A stretch of 64,000 bases of DNA from Lithobates sylvaticus (lineage: Eukaryota; Chordata; Amphibia; Anura; Ranidae), in NCBI GenBank assembly GCA_028564925.1, contig CM053031.1, forward strand, positions 164,816,226 through 164,880,225, given 5' to 3'. A program made the position numbers and the translations under genes. Shown here piece by piece: positions 1-14,000 of this stretch (positions are counted from its first letter, which is position 1; every line of letters starts with the position of its first letter). Below the pieces are notes generated by a model. The model was not told where the DNA came from, searched no databases, and worked only from the letters and a program-made list of their open reading frames with translations.

Positions 1-2017
1 GAAGGCATTTGATCGGGTGCACTGGACCTATCTACAGAAAGTTCTCATGAAATTTGGGTTTAAAGACAATATTTATAATGCTATCATCATGGCACTATAT
101 ACTTGCCCAGCTGCTCAAGTTTTTTCGGCTAATATGATATCTCATCCATTCCAAATTTCGAATGGTACCCGTCAGGGTTGCCCATTGTCGCCCTCAATTT
201 TTGATCTAACTATAGAACCTTTAGCTGAGCACATACGCATGAACTCGAACATCTCAGGCATAACTGTTGGCAACACTACTCATAAGATTAGTCTTTTTGC
301 TGATGATGTGATTTTAATATTATCAAATCCTACCTCCTCCTTAGCAGCAGCCCGAGACGTTTTAGATTGGTTTGGACGAATATCATTTTACAAACTAAAT
401 GTCACCAAATCACAAATACTAGATCTCAAATTGAATTCCACCACTAAATTACTATTACAAGCCCAATACCCCTTCACATGGTCTGAACACAGCATTTCTT
501 ACCTAGGTATTCAACTCACTAGAACCACTAAACTCCTCTTTTCATCAAACTTCAAGCCTCTCTTAGATAAATTACGTACTGAATCTCAGAAATTAGCTAA
601 AATGGAACTGTCATGGTCTGGCAGATTAGCGGCGTTCAAGATGATGCATTTACCTCAAATTTTATACCTGTTTAGGACCATTCCTATTCCTATTCCTAAA
701 TATTACTTTAAGTCACTTCAAACGATACTCAACCGATGTATTTGGCACGGTACAAAACCTAGATGCGCTCATTCTATACTTAGGATACACAAATTAGCGG
801 GAGGATCAGGTTCAATAGATTTTACAGATTATCACACTGCAGCGATCATAGCTCAAGCAACTGAGTGGTTTCAGCAAGATCCGAATAAAAACTGGTGCAA
901 TATAGAACTTTCCTTACTATTTCGTCCTAGTTTAAAAAATTGGTTGTTGAGCACTCCATTAGGCGCTAAAATACCAAAAGCGATTCCCCCTACCATGATA
1001 GCCACGGTCAGAGCATGGAAAATTCTAACCCAAACTATCCATCAAGAACCCACTACTACACAGATACCGATACCTATAGAAGTCTTAAACCACATCTCAC
1101 CTGAATTATCTACATCCCATTGGTCTAACCGAAAAATCTCATTCATAAATCAACTATTTCATGACTCAAACCCAAAATCCTTTTCAACCCTCCAAAATGA
1201 ATTTCACTTGCCTGAATCAGACTTTATTGCATATTCCAAACTTCTGAAATGCCTTAACAAAATCAAATATCCCTTATATACAGTTTCTTCAGTAATATGG
1301 AAATACCTGCACTTTGAATCTCCTAAACAGAAGGGTATTTCACTTGTATACAACACCCTGAACCAAAAGCATGTATTTACTAAATCCACACCACATACAC
1401 ACTGGGAAAATGATCTAGCAACGACTTATACAGAATCACAAAGGGGAACAAGCTTCACGAAGTGTATACAAATCCACGAAAAGCTCTGCGTTGTGGGAAC
1501 TCACACAAAAATTGTCCCTTAGATGGTATTTGACGCCTTCTCGCTTGGCAACATTCTATCCCACATTATCTAATAAGTGCTGGAGATGTAATTCCAACAT
1601 AGGAAGCATATTCCACATATTTTGGGAATGTACCCTCATACAGGAATACTGGAAAACCGTTTTTTCTTCTCTTAAAAGATATATCCCAGATAGATATACC
1701 AATGTCTCCGGGTCTAGCTATCCTGAATTTATCCATTGAAGACATACCCTTTTCATTTCGTCATGTGACGACACATATCCTATTGGCAGCTAGGTTAACT
1801 ATAACCAGATTATGGAAGTCAGATATAACTCCCTCTATCACTCACCTCTTAGATACCGTAAACCTACATTATAGTTATGAATTAATGATGGCATCCAGTG
1901 AGGGTAAATTACCCAAGGAAAAAACCAAGTGGGCATCATGGGAACAATGGTCGAATATTACTAACTTTTTGTAACACTCATATCTAACAGATTGATATAC
2001 ACTTTTGCCTCTGGGTT
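1..2017 (+). mobile_element. LINE (Tx1/L1-like), 3' part, open at window start
   Basis: This is the downstream half of a non-LTR retrotransposon. It enters the window already inside the reverse transcriptase domain, runs through the ORF2 C-terminus, and stops about 43 bp after the last stop codon, where the TTAGGG-bearing satellite begins. No poly(A) or simple 3' tail is seen at the junction. A related tail at 29951-30746 keeps a longer 3' untranslated stretch, so this copy is probably clipped at its 3' side, unless its subfamily has a very short tail. The Tx1/L1 placement comes from the motif style (AFDRVHW, QGCPLSP, FADD and a late CWRC...H...WEC knuckle), not from alignment. Confidence 0.85.
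2..1974 (+). pseudogene. LINE ORF2 fragment: reverse transcriptase and C-terminal Cys/His knuckle
   Basis: Reverse transcriptase of a non-LTR retrotransposon, acting in target-primed reverse transcription. The first frame is open from base 2 (KAFDRVHW, RT motif A), so the start codon lies upstream of the window and the Met at 17 is not the true start. Motif B (NGTRQGCPLSPSIFDL) and the catalytic FADD at about 296-307 follow. The thumb and connection region continues to 1522. The frame then changes in the 1460-1520 stretch to one holding CWRC and HIFWEC (about 1579-1632), the C-terminal knuckle typical of L1/Tx1 ORF2. It changes again near 1700-1740 to a frame ending at 1974 with the TRLWKSDITPS block. 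At least two frame changes show that this copy is dead. The endonuclease and ORF1 would be upstream and are not visible. Confidence 0.85.
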
Positions 2018-5000
2018 CTAGGGTTAGGAGTTTGGACTATGTGGATTAGGTGTATTAGGGTTAGGAGTTTGGGACTATGACTGGGATTAGGGTTAGGGTT
2101 AGGAGTTTGGGACTAGCAGAAATGGGATTAGGGTTAGGGTTAGGAGTTTGGGACTATGTGGAGTAGGGTTATTAGGAGTTTGGGACTAGAGGAAGATGCC
2201 AGATGAGAACATGGGATTAGGGTTAGGAGTTTGGAACTATGAGGAGAGGGATTAGGGTTAGGAGTTTGGGACTATGAGAGGGGTTAGGGTTAGGAGTTTG
2301 GGACTAGCAGAAGTGGGATTAGGGTTAGGGTTAGGAGTTTGGGACTATGTGGAGTAGGATTAGGAGTTTGGGACTAGCATAAGTGGGAATAGGGTTAGGA
2401 GTTTGGGACTATTAGGAGAGGGATTAGGGTTAGGAGTTTGGGACTATGAGAGGGGTTAGGGTTAGGAGTTTGGGACTAGCAGAAGTGGGGTTAGGGTTAG
2501 GGTTAGGATTAGGGATAGGATTAGGGTTAGGAGTTTGGGACTATGAGGATTGGGATTAGATTAGGGTTAGGGTTAGGAGTTTGGGACTATGAGGAGTGGG
2601 ATTGGGATTAGGGTTAGGGTTAGGAGTTTGGGACTAGCAGAAGTGGGATTAGGGTTAGGGTTAGGAGTTTGGGACTAGCAGAAGTGGGAGGGTTAGGGTT
2701 AGGAGTTTGGGACTAGCAGAAGTGGGATTAGGGTTAGGGTTAGGAGTTTGGGACTATGAGGAGAGGGATTAGGGTTAGGGTTAGGAGTTTGGGACTATGA
2801 GGAGAGGGATTAGGGTTAGGAGTTTGGGACTTAGAAGTGGGATTAGGGTTAGGTTAGGAGTTGGGACTAGAAGTGGGATAGGGTTAGGATTTTGGGGTTA
2901 GGATTAGGGTTAGGAGTTTGGGACTAGCAGAAGTGGATTAGGGTTAGGAGTTTTAGAAGGGTTAGGGTTAGGAGTTTTGGGACTAGCATGAAGTGGGATT
3001 AGGGTTAGGGTTAGGAGTTTGGGACTATGAGGAGTGGGATTAGGGTTAGGGTTAGGAGTTTGGGACTATGAGGAGTGGGATTAGGGTTAGGAGTTTGGGA
3101 CTAGCAGAGTGGGATTAGGGTTAGGGTTAGGTTTGGGACTAGGAGTGGGATTAGGGTTAGGAGTTTGGGACTAGCAGAAGTGGGATTAGGGTTAGGGTTA
3201 GGAGTTTGGGACTATGAGGAGTGGGATTAGGGTTAGGGAGTTTAGAGAGTGGGATTAGGGTTAGGGGGAGTTTTGGGCAGAAGTGGGATTAGGGTTAGGG
3301 TTAGGAGTTTGGGACTACTATGAGTGGGATTAGGGTTAGGGTTAGGAGTTTGGGTTAGAGGTTTGGGATTAGGGTTAGGGTTAGGAGTTTGGGACTAGCA
3401 GAAGTGGGATTAGGGTTTAGGTTAGGAGTTTGGGACTATGAGGAGTGGGATTAGGGTTAGGGAGTTTGGGACTAGGGTTAGGGTTAGGAGTTTGGGACTA
3501 GGATTAGGGTTAGGGAGTTTGGGACTATTAGGGTTAGGAGGAGTTTGGGACTATGAGGAGAGGGAGTTTAGGGTTAGGAGTTTAGGGTTTTAGGAGTGGG
3601 ATTAGGTTTTTAGGTTAGAGGTTTGGGGATTTATAGGGTTAGGAGTTTGGGACTTAGGGATTAGGGTTAGGAGTTTGGGACTAGAGTGGGATTAGGGGTT
3701 AGAGTTTGGGATTAGGATTAGGGTTAGGAGTTTGGGACTAGAGAAGTGGGATTAGGGTTAGGAGTTTGGGACTTTGGGAGGGTTAGGGTTAGGAGTTTGG
3801 GACTATGAGGAGTGGGATTAGGGTTAGGGTTAGGAGTTTGGGACTAGAGGAGTGGGATTAGGGTTAGGGTTAGGTTTGGGACTAGAGAAGGGATTTAGGG
3901 TTAGGAGTTTTGGGACTATAGCAGAAGTGGGATTAGGGTTAGGGTTAGGAGTTTGGGACTATGAGGAGTGGGATTAGGGTTAGGAGTTAGGGTTAGGAGT
4001 TTGGGAGGAGTTTGGGACTAGCAGAAGTGGGATTAGGGTTAGGTTAGGTTTGGGACTAGCAGGTGGGATTAGGGTTAGGGTTAGGAGTTTGGGACTATGA
4101 GGAGAGGTTAGGGTTAGGAGTTTGGGACTAGCAGAAGTGGGATTAGGGTTAGTTAGGAGTTTGGGACTATGAGGAGGAGGGTTGGGTTAGGGTTAGGAGT
4201 TTGGGACTTGAGGAGTGGGATTAGGGTTAGGGTTAGGAGTTTGGGACTAGAGAAGTGGGAGGGTAGGGTTAGGGTTTGGGAGAAGTGGGATTAGGGAGTT
4301 TGGGACTATGAGAAGTGGGATTAGGGTTAGGGTTAGGAGTTTGGGACTAGCAGAAGTGGGATTTGGGGTTAGGGTTAGGAGTTTGGGACTAGAGAGTGGG
4401 GGAGTTTTAGTGGGGTTAGGAGTTTGGGACTATAGCAGAAGGGGATTAGGGTTAGGAGTTTGGGACTAGAGTTTGGGATGGGATTAGGGTTAGGGTTAGG
4501 GAGTTTGGGACTAGAGGAGTGGGATTAGGGTTAGGGTTAGGAGTTTGGGACTAGAGAGTGGGATTAGGGTTAGGAGTTTGGGACTTTGGGACAGTGGGAT
4601 TAGGGTTAGGGTTAGGAGTTTGGGACTAGAGAGTGGGATTAGGGGGTTAGGAGTTTGGGACTATGAGGAGTGGGATTAGGGTTAGGGTTAGGAGTTTGGG
4701 ACTATGAGGAGTGGGATTAGGGTTAGGGTTAGGAGTTTGGGACTAGCAGTAGTGGGATTAGGGTTAGGGTTAGGAGTTTGGGACTAGCAGAAGTGGGATT
4801 AGGGTTAGGGTTAGGAGTTTGGGACTATGCAGGAGTGGGATTAGGGGGTTAGGAGTTTGGGACTATGAGGAGAGGGTTAGGGTTAGGGTTTTAGTTGAGG
4901 AGTGGGATTAGGGGAGTTTGGGACTAGCAGAGTGGGATTAGGGTTAGGGTTAGGAGTTTGGGACTAGCAGAAGTGGGATTAGGGTTAGGGTTAGGAGTTT

Positions 5001-8000
5001 GGGACTAGCAGAAGTGGGATTAGGGTTAGGGGAGTTTGGGACTATGGGAGTGGGATTAGGGTTAGGGTTAGGGGACTTAGGGTTAGGGTTAGGAGTTTGG
5101 GACTATGAGAGTGGGATTAGGGTTAGGAGTTTAGGGTTAGGAGTTTGGGACTAGAGAAGTGGGATTAGGGTTAGGGTTAGGGTTAGAGTTTGGGACTTAG
5201 GGCAGGAGTTTGGGATTAGGGATTAGGGTTAGGAGTTTGGGGGACTGGGATTAGGTTAGAAGTTTGGGATTGAGAAGGGATTAGGGGGTTAGGAGTTTGG
5301 GACTATGAGAAGTGGGATTAGGGTTAGGAGTTTGGGACTAGAGAGAGTGGGATTAGGGTTAGGGTTAGGAGTTTGGGACTATGAGAGTGGGATTAGGGTT
5401 AGGGGAGTTTGGGACTAGCAGAGTGGGATTATTAGGGTTAGGATTAGGGAGGTTTGGGACTAGCAGAGTGGGATTAGGGTTAGGGTTAGGAGTTTGGGAC
5501 TAGCAGAGAGTGATTAGGATTAGGGTTAGAGTTTGGGACTTAGTGGGGTTAGGAGTTTGGGACTATGAGGAGTGGGATTAGGGTTAGGGTTAGGAGTTTG
5601 GGACTAGAGGAGTGGGATTAGGGTTAGGGTTAGGTTTGGGACTATGAGGAGTGGGATTAGTTAGGGTTAGGAGTTTAGGGATTAGGGTTAGGAGTTTGGG
5701 ACTTGGGAGAGAGTGGGATTAGGGTTAGGGTTAGGAGTTTGGGACTATGAGGAGTGGGATTAGGGTTAGGGTTAGGAGTTTGGGACTAGAGAGAGTGGGA
5801 TTAGGGTTAGGAGTTTGGGACTAGCAGAAGTGGGATTTAGGGTTAGGAGTTTGGGACTACAGAAGTGGGATTATAGGAGTTTGGGACTAGAAGTGGGATT
5901 AGGGTTAGGAGTTTGGGACTATGAGGAGAGGGTTAGGTAGGAGTTTGGGTTAGGAGTTTGGGACTAGCAGGAGTGGGATTAGGGTTAGGAGTTGGGACTA
6001 GAGAGTGGGATTAGGGTTTAGGGTTAGGAGTTTGGGACTAGATTAGGTTAGTGGGATTAGGGTTAGGGGAGTTTGGGACTATGAGGAGATTAGGGTTTAG
6101 GGGGAGTTTGGGACTAGCAGAGTGGGATTTAGGGTTAGGAGTTTGGGACTAGTTTGGGGAGGGAGGGATTAGGGTTAGGGTTAGGAGTTTGGGACTATGA
6201 GGAGTGGGATTAGGGTTAGGGTTAGGAGTTTGGGACTATGAGGAGGGATTAGGGTTAGGGTTAGGAGTTTGGGACTTAGTGGGGGTTAGGAGTTTGGGAC
6301 TAGAGAGTGGGATTAGTAGGGTTTTAGGGTTAGGGTTAGTTTGGGACTAGAGAAGTGGGATTATTAGGGTTAGGAGTTTGGGACTAGGAGTGGGATTAGG
6401 AGGAGAGGGATTAGAGGTTAGGGTTAGGAGTTTGGGACTACAGAAGTGGGATTAGGGTTAGGGAGAGTTTGGGACTTAGGGTTAGGGGAGTTAGGTTTTG
6501 GGACTATGCAGAAGTGGGATTAGGGTTAGGAGTTTGGGACTAGCAGAGTGGGATTAGGGGGTTAGGAGTTTGGGACTAGCAGAAGTGGGATTAGGGTTAG
6601 GAGTTTGGGACTATGAGAGGGATTAGGGTTAGGGTTAGGGTTAGGAGTTTGGGACTAGAAGTGGGATTAGGGTGGGATTAGGGTTAGGGTTAGGAGTTTG
6701 GGACTATGAGGAGTGGGATTAGGGTTAGGGTTAGGAGTTTGGGACTATAGGAGAGGGATTAGGGTTAGGGTTAGGAGTTTGGGACTAGCAGAGTGGGATT
6801 TAGGGTTAGGAGTTTGGGACTATGAGGAGTGGGATTAGGGTTAGGAGTTTGGGACTATGAGGAGTTTGGGATTAGGGATTAGGGTTAGGAGTTTGGGACT
6901 AGCAGAAGTGGGATTAGGGTTAGGGTTAGGAGTTTGGGACTAGAGGAGTGGGATTAGGGTTAGGGGAGTTTGGGACTATGAGAGAGGTGGGTTAGGGTTA
7001 GGAGTTTGGGACTATGAGTGGAGATTGGGTTAGGGTTAGGAGTTTGGGACTATGGGACTAGAAGTGGGATTAGGGTTAGGGTTAGGAGTTTGGGACTAGT
7101 GGGATTAGGGTTAGGGAGTTTGGGACTATTAGGGTTAGGAGTTTGGGACTAGCAGAAGTGGGATTAGGGTTAGGGTTAGGAGTTTGGGACTAGCAGAGGA
7201 GTGGGATTAGGAGAGGGATTAGGATTAGGAGTTTGGGACTAGCAGAAGTGGGATTAGGGGGTTAGGAGTTTGGGACTATGAGAGTGGGATTAGGGTTAGG
7301 AGTTTGGGACTAGCAGAAGTGGGATTAGGGTTAGGAGTTTGGGACTATGAGAAGTAGGGTTAGGAGTTTTAGGGTTAGGGTTAGGAGTTTGGGACTAGAG
7401 GAGTGGGATTAGGGTTAGGGTTAGGAGTTTGGGACTTAGGGATTTTAGGGTTAGGAGTTTGGGACTAGCAGAGTGGGATTAGGGTTAGGGTTAGGGAGTT
7501 TGGGACTAGCAGGAGTGGGATTAGGGTTAGGGTTAGGAGTTTGGGACTAGCAGAGTGGGATTAGGGTTAGGAGTTTGGGACTAGAGAGAGTGGGATTAGG
7601 GTTAGGAGTTTGGGACTAGAGAGTGGGATTAGGGTTAGGGTTAGGAGTTTGGGACTAGCAGAGAGGGATTAGGGTTAGGGTTAGGAGTTTGGGACTAGAG
7701 GAGGGATTAGGGTTAGGGTTAGGGGACTTAGTGGGATTAGGGTTGGGGAGTTTGGGACTTAGAAGTGGGATTAGGGTTAGGAGTTTGGGACTAGAGAAGT
7801 GGGATTAGGGTTAGGTTAGGAGTTTGGGACTAGCAGAAGTGGGATTAGGGTTAGGAGTTTGGGACTAGCAGAAGTGGGATTAGGGTTGGGACTAGAGAAG
7901 TGGGATTAGGGTTTGGGAGTTTGGGACTATGAGGAGAGGGATTAGGGTTAGGGTTAGGAGTTTGGGACTAGCAGAAGTGGGATTAGGGTTAGGTTAGGGT

Positions 8001-11000
8001 TTTAGGGTTAGGAGTTTGGGACTAGAGAGTGGATTAGGGTTAGGGGTTTTTAGAGTGGGGGTTAGGAGTTTGGGACTATGAGGAGTGGGATTAGGGTTAG
8101 GAGTTTGGGACTAGCAGGAGTGGGATTAGGGTTAGGGTTAGGAGTTTGGGACTAGCAGGAGTGGGATTAGGGTTAGGAGTTTGGGACTAGAGGAGTGGGA
8201 TTAGGGTTAGGGGAGTTTGGGACTATGAGAGTGGGATTAGGGTTAGGGTTAGGAGTTTGGGACTATGAGGGGAGTGGGATTAGGGTTAGGGTTAGGAGTT
8301 TGGGACTAGCAGAGTGGGATTAGGGTTAGGGTTAGGAGTTTGGGACTAGCAGGAGTGGGATTAGGGTTAGGGTTAGGAGTTTGGGACTAGCAGAAGTGGG
8401 ATTTAGGGTTAGGAGTTTGGGACTATGAGGAGTGGGATTAGGGTTAGGGTTTGGGACTAGGGATTAGGAGTTTGGGATTAGGGAGTTTGGGATTAGGGTT
8501 TAGGAGTTTGGGACTAGAGGAGTGGGATTAGGAGTGGGGGTTAGGAGTTTGGGACTAGCAGAAGTGGGATTAGGGTTAGGGTTAGGAGTTTGGGACTATG
8601 AGGAGGGATTAGGGATTAGGGTTAGGAGTTTGGGACTAGAGAAGTGGGATTAGGGTTAGGGTTAGGAGTTTGGGACTTGGGATTAGGGTTAGGAGTTTTG
8701 GGACTAGAGGAGTGGGATTAGGGTTAGGGTTAGGGTTTGGGACTATTAGTGGGTTTAGGGTTAGGGTTAGGAGTTTGGGACTATGAGGAGAGTGGGAGGG
8801 TTAGGGTTAGGAGTTTGGGACTAGCAGAAGTGGGATTAGGGTTAGGGTTAGGAGTTTGGGACTAGCAGAGTGGGTGGGATTAGTTAGGGTTAGGTTTTGG
8901 GACTAGCAGAGGAGTGGGATTAGGGTTAGGAGTTTGGGACTAGAGGAGTGGGATTAGGGTTAGGGTTAGGAGTTTGGGACTATGAGAAGGGATTAGGGTT
9001 AGGGTTAGGAGTTTGGGACTTAGTGGGATTAGGGTTAGGGGAGTTTGGGACTAGAGTGGGAGTTGGGATTAGGGGGTTAGGAGTTTGGGACTAGCAGAGT
9101 GGGATTAGGGTTAGGGTTAGGAGTTTGGGACTAGAGTGGGATTAGGGTTAGGGTTTTGGGACTATGAGAAGTGGGATTAGGGGGTTAGGGTTAGGATTAG
9201 GGTTAGGAGTTTTGGGGGACTATAGGAGTTTGGGACTAGAGGGATTAGGGTTAGGGTTAGGAGTTTGGGACTAGCAGAAGTGGGATTAGGGTTAGGGTTA
9301 GGAGTTTGGGACTATGAGGAGTGGGATTAGGGTTAGGGTTAGGAGTTTGGGACTATGAGAGAGTGGGATTAGGGTTAGGAGTTTGGGACTATGAGAAGTG
9401 GGATTAGGGTTAGGGTTAGGAGTTTGGGACTAGCAGAAGGGGGGTTAGGGTTAGGGTTTAGGGAGTTTGGGACTAGCAGAAGTGGGAGGAGTTTGGGATT
9501 AGGGTTAGGGTTAGGAGTTTGGGACTAGCAGAAGTGGGATTAGGTTAGGGTTAGGAGTTTGGGTGGGATTAGGGTTAGGGTTAGGAGTTTGGGACTAGCA
9601 GAGGGGATTAGGGTTAGGAGTTTGGGATTAGGGTTAGGGTTAGGAGTTTGGGACTAGCAGAAGAAGTGGGATTAGGGTTAGGAGTTTGGGACTAGCAGGA
9701 GTGGGATTAGGGTTAGGGTTAGGAGTTTGGGACTATGAGGAGTGGGATTAGGGTTAGGGGAGTTTGGGACTAGCAGAAGTGGGATTAGGGTTAGGGTTAG
9801 GAGTTTGGGACTATGAGTGGGATTTAGGGAGAGTTTGGGACTATGAGGAGTGGGATTAGGGTTAGGTAGGGATTAGGGTTAGGAGTTTAGGAGTTTGGGA
9901 CTAGCAGAAAGTGGGATTAGGGTTAGGGGGTTTGGGACTAGCAGAAGTGGGAGTTTGGGACTAGCAGAAGTGGGATTAGGGTTAGGGTTAGGAGTTTGGG
10001 ACTAGCTAGAGTGGGATTAGGGTTAGGGTTAGGAGTTTGGGACTAGCAGAGTGGGAGTGGGATTAGGGTTAGGAGTTTGGGACTAGCAGAGTGGGAGTGG
10101 GATTAGGGTTAGGGTTAGGAGTTTGGGACTAGAGAGTGGGATTAGGGTTAGGGTTAGGAGTTTGGGACTATAGGAGTGGGATTAGGGTTAGGGTTAGGGT
10201 TTTAGGGATTTAGGAGTTTTAGGGACTAGCAGAAGTGGGATTAGGGTTAGGGTTAGGAGTTTGGGACTAGCAGAAGTGGGATTAGGGTTAGGGTTAGGAG
10301 TTTGGGACTAGCAGAAGTGGGATTAGGGTTAGGAGTTTGGGACTATGAGAGTGGGGGATTAGGGTTAGGGTTTAGGAGTTTGGGACTATGAGTGGGAGAG
10401 GTTAGGGTTTGGGACTTAGGAGTGGGTTTGGGACTAGCAGGAGTTTGGGATTAGGGATTAGGGTTAGGGGTTAGGGAAGTGGGATTTAGGAGTTTGGGAC
10501 TATGAGGAGTGGGATAGGTTAGGGTTAGGGTTAGGAGTTTGGGACTAGCAGAAGTGGGATTAGGGTTAGGGTTAGGAGTTTGGGACTAGGTTGGGAGAAG
10601 TGGGATTAGGGTTAGGGTTAGGAGTTTGGGACTAGCAGAAGTGGGATTAGGGGTTAGGAGTTTGGGAGTTATGAGAGTGGAGGGTTAGGGTTAGGAGTTT
10701 GGGACTAGTGGGATTAGGGTTAGGAGTTTGGGACTAGCAGAGTGGGATTAGGGTTAGGAGTTTGGGACTAGCAGAAGTGGGATTAGGGTTAGGGTTAGGA
10801 GTTTGGGACTAGAGAGTGGGATTAGGGTTAGGGGAGTTTGGGACTATGAGGAGTGGGATTAGGGTTAGGGTTAGGAGTTTGGGACTATGAGGAGTGGGAT
10901 TAGGGTTAGGGTTAGGAGTTTGGGACTAGCAGAAGTGGGATTAGGGTTAGGGTTTAGGGTTAGGGTTTGGGACTATGAGGAGTGGGATTAGGGTTAGGGT

Positions 11001-14000
11001 TAGGAGTTTGGGACTATGAGGAGTGGGATTAGGGTTAGGGTTTTAGGAGGTTTTGGGACTAGCAGAATTGGGATTAGGGATTAGGGTTAGGAGTTTGGGA
11101 CTATGAGGAGTGGGATTAGGGTTAGGGTTAGGAGTTTGGGACTAGCAGAAGTGGGATTAGGGTTAGGGTTAGGAGTTTGGACTATGAGGAGAGGGATTAG
11201 GGTTATGGTTAGGAGTTTGGGACTATGAGGAGTGGGATTAGGGTTAGGGTTAGGAGTTTGGGACTAGCAGAAGTGGGATTAGGGTTAGGAGTTTGGGACT
11301 AGCAGAAGTGGGATTAGGGTTAGGGTTCAGAGTTTGGGACTATGAGGAGAGAGATTAGGGTTAGGAGTTTGGGACTATGAGGAGAGGGATTAGGGTTAGG
11401 AGTTTGGGACTAGCAGAAGTGGGATTAGGGTTAGGAGTTTGGGACTATGAGGAGAGTGATTAGGGTTAGGAGTTTGGGAATATGAGGAGAGGGATTAGGG
11501 TTAGGAGTTTGAGACTATAAGGAGAGGGGTTAGGGTTAGGGTTTGGGTTTGGGTTAGGAGTTTTTGGGACTAGGAGTTTGGGAGCAGAGGGATTAGGGTT
11601 AGGAGTTTGGGACTAGCAGAAGTGGGATTAGGGTTAGGGTTAGGAGTTTTTGGGACTATGAGGAGTGGGATTTAGGGTTAGGAGTTTGGGACTAGCAGAA
11701 GTGGGATTGGGGTTAGGGTTAGGAGTTTGGTATGAGGAGAGGGTTAGGGTTAGGGTTAGGAGTTTGGGACTATGAGGAGAAGTGGGATTAGGGTAGGGGA
11801 GTTTGGGACTAGAGAGTGGGATTAGGGTTAGGGAGTTTGGGACTAGGAAGTTGGGATTAGGGTTAGGGTTAGGAGTTTGGGACTATGAGGAAGTGGGTTT
11901 AGGGTTAGGGTTAGGGTTTAGGGGGAGTTTGGGACTAGAGTGGGATTAGGGATTAGGGTTAGGAGTTTGGGACTAGCAGAAGTGGGATTAGGGTTAGGAG
12001 TTTGGGACTATGAGAATTAGGGATTAGGGTTAGGGTTAGGAGTTTGGGACTATGAGAGAGGGATTGAGGGTTAGGGTTAGGAGTTTGGGGGTTAGGGTTA
12101 GGGTTAGGAGTTTGGGACTATGAGGAGAGGGATAGGGTTAGGGTTAGGAGTTTGGGACTAGGAGTTTGGGACTAGAAGTGGGATTAGGGTTTAGGGTTAG
12201 GGTTAGGAGGTTTGGACTATGAGGAGAGGGATTAGGGTTAGGGTTAGGAGTTTGGGACTAGAGGAGTGGTTTGGGGGTTAGGGTTAGGAGTTTTAGAGGG
12301 GTTAGGGTTAGGGGTTAGGAGTTTGGGAGTAGAGGGAGGGTTAGGGTTAGGAGTTTGGGACTAGCATAAGTGGGATTAGGGTTAGGAGTTTGGGACTATG
12401 AGGAGAGGGATTAGGATTAGGAGTTTGGGACTATGAGGAGAGGGATTAGGGTTAGGAGTTTGGGACTAGCAGAAGTGGGATTTAGGTTAGGGTTAGGAGT
12501 TTGGGACTAGCAGAAGTGGGATTAGGGTTAGGAGTTTGTGACTACGAGGAGAGGGATTAGGGTTAGGAGTTTAGGACTATGAGGAGAGGGATAAAGGTAA
12601 GGGTTAGGAGTTTGGGAATATGAGGAGAGGGATTAGGGTTAGGAGTTTGGGACTAGCAGAAGTGGGATTAGGGTTAGGAGTTTGGGACTAGCAGAAGTAG
12701 GATTAGGGTTAGGAGTTTGGGACTATGAGGAGAGGGGTTTTGGTTAGGAGATTGGGACTATGAGGAGAGGGATTAGGGTTAGGAGTTTGGGACTAGCACA
12801 AGTGGGATTAGGGTTTGGAGTTTGGGACTATGAGGAGTTTGGGATTAGGGTTAGGGTTAGGAGTTTGGGAATATGAGGAGAGGGATTAGGGTTAGGAGTT
12901 TGGGACTATGTGGAGTGGGATTAGGGTTAGGAGTTTGGGATTAGGGGGTTAGGGTTAGGTTAGGAGTTTGGGACTAGCAGAAGTGGGATTAGGGTTAGGG
13001 TTGGGACTAGCAGAGGGATTAGGGTTAGGAGTTTGGGATTAGGGTTAGGGTTAGGAGTATGGGACTATGAGGAGTGGGATTAGGGTTAGGAGTTTGGGAC
13101 TATGAGGAGTGGGATTAGGGTTAGAGTTTTGGGACTATGAGGAGTGGGATTAGGGTTTGGAATTTGGGACTATGAGGAGAGGGATTAGGGTTAGGAGTTT
13201 GGGACTAGCAGAAGTGGGATTAGGGTTAGGAGTTTGGGACTATTAGGAGAGGGATTAGGGTTAGGAGTTTGGGACTATGAGGAGAGGGATTAGGGTTAGG
13301 AGTTTGGGACTAGCAGAAGTGGGATTAGGGTTAGGAGTTTGGGACTATTAGGAGAGGGATTAGGGTTAGGAGTTTGGGACTAGCAGAAGTGGGATTAGGG
13401 TTAGGAGTTTAGGACTATGAGGAGAGGGATAAGGGTAAGGGTTAGGAGTTTGGGAATATGAGGAGAGGGATTAGGGTTAGGAGTTTGGGACTAGCAGAAG
13501 TGGGATTAGGGTTAGGAGTTTGGGACTATGAGGATTGGGATTAGGGTTAGGGTTAGGAGTTTGGGACTATGAGGAGTGGGATTAGGGGGTTAGGAGTTTG
13601 GGACTAGGGTTAGGAGTTTGGGATTATGAGGAGTGGGTTAGGGTTAGGAGTTTGGGACTATGAGGAGAGTGGGATTAGGGTTAGGAGTTTGGGACTAGCA
13701 GAAGTGGGATTAGGGTTAGGGTTTGGGAGTTTGGGGGAGTTTAGCAGGAGTAGGGATTAGGGTTAGGAGTTTGGGACTATGAGTGAGATTAGGGTTAGGG
13801 TTAGGGTTAGGAGTTTGGGACTATGAGTGGGAGTTAGGGGGAGTTTGGGACTTAGGGTTAGGAGTTTGGGACTATATGAGAAGTGGGATTAGGGTTAGGG
13901 TTAGGAGTTTGGGACTAGAGAGAGTGGGATTAGGGTTAGGAGTTTGGGAGTTTAGGAGGACTAGAGTGGGATTAGGGTTAGGAGTTTGGGACTAGAGGAG

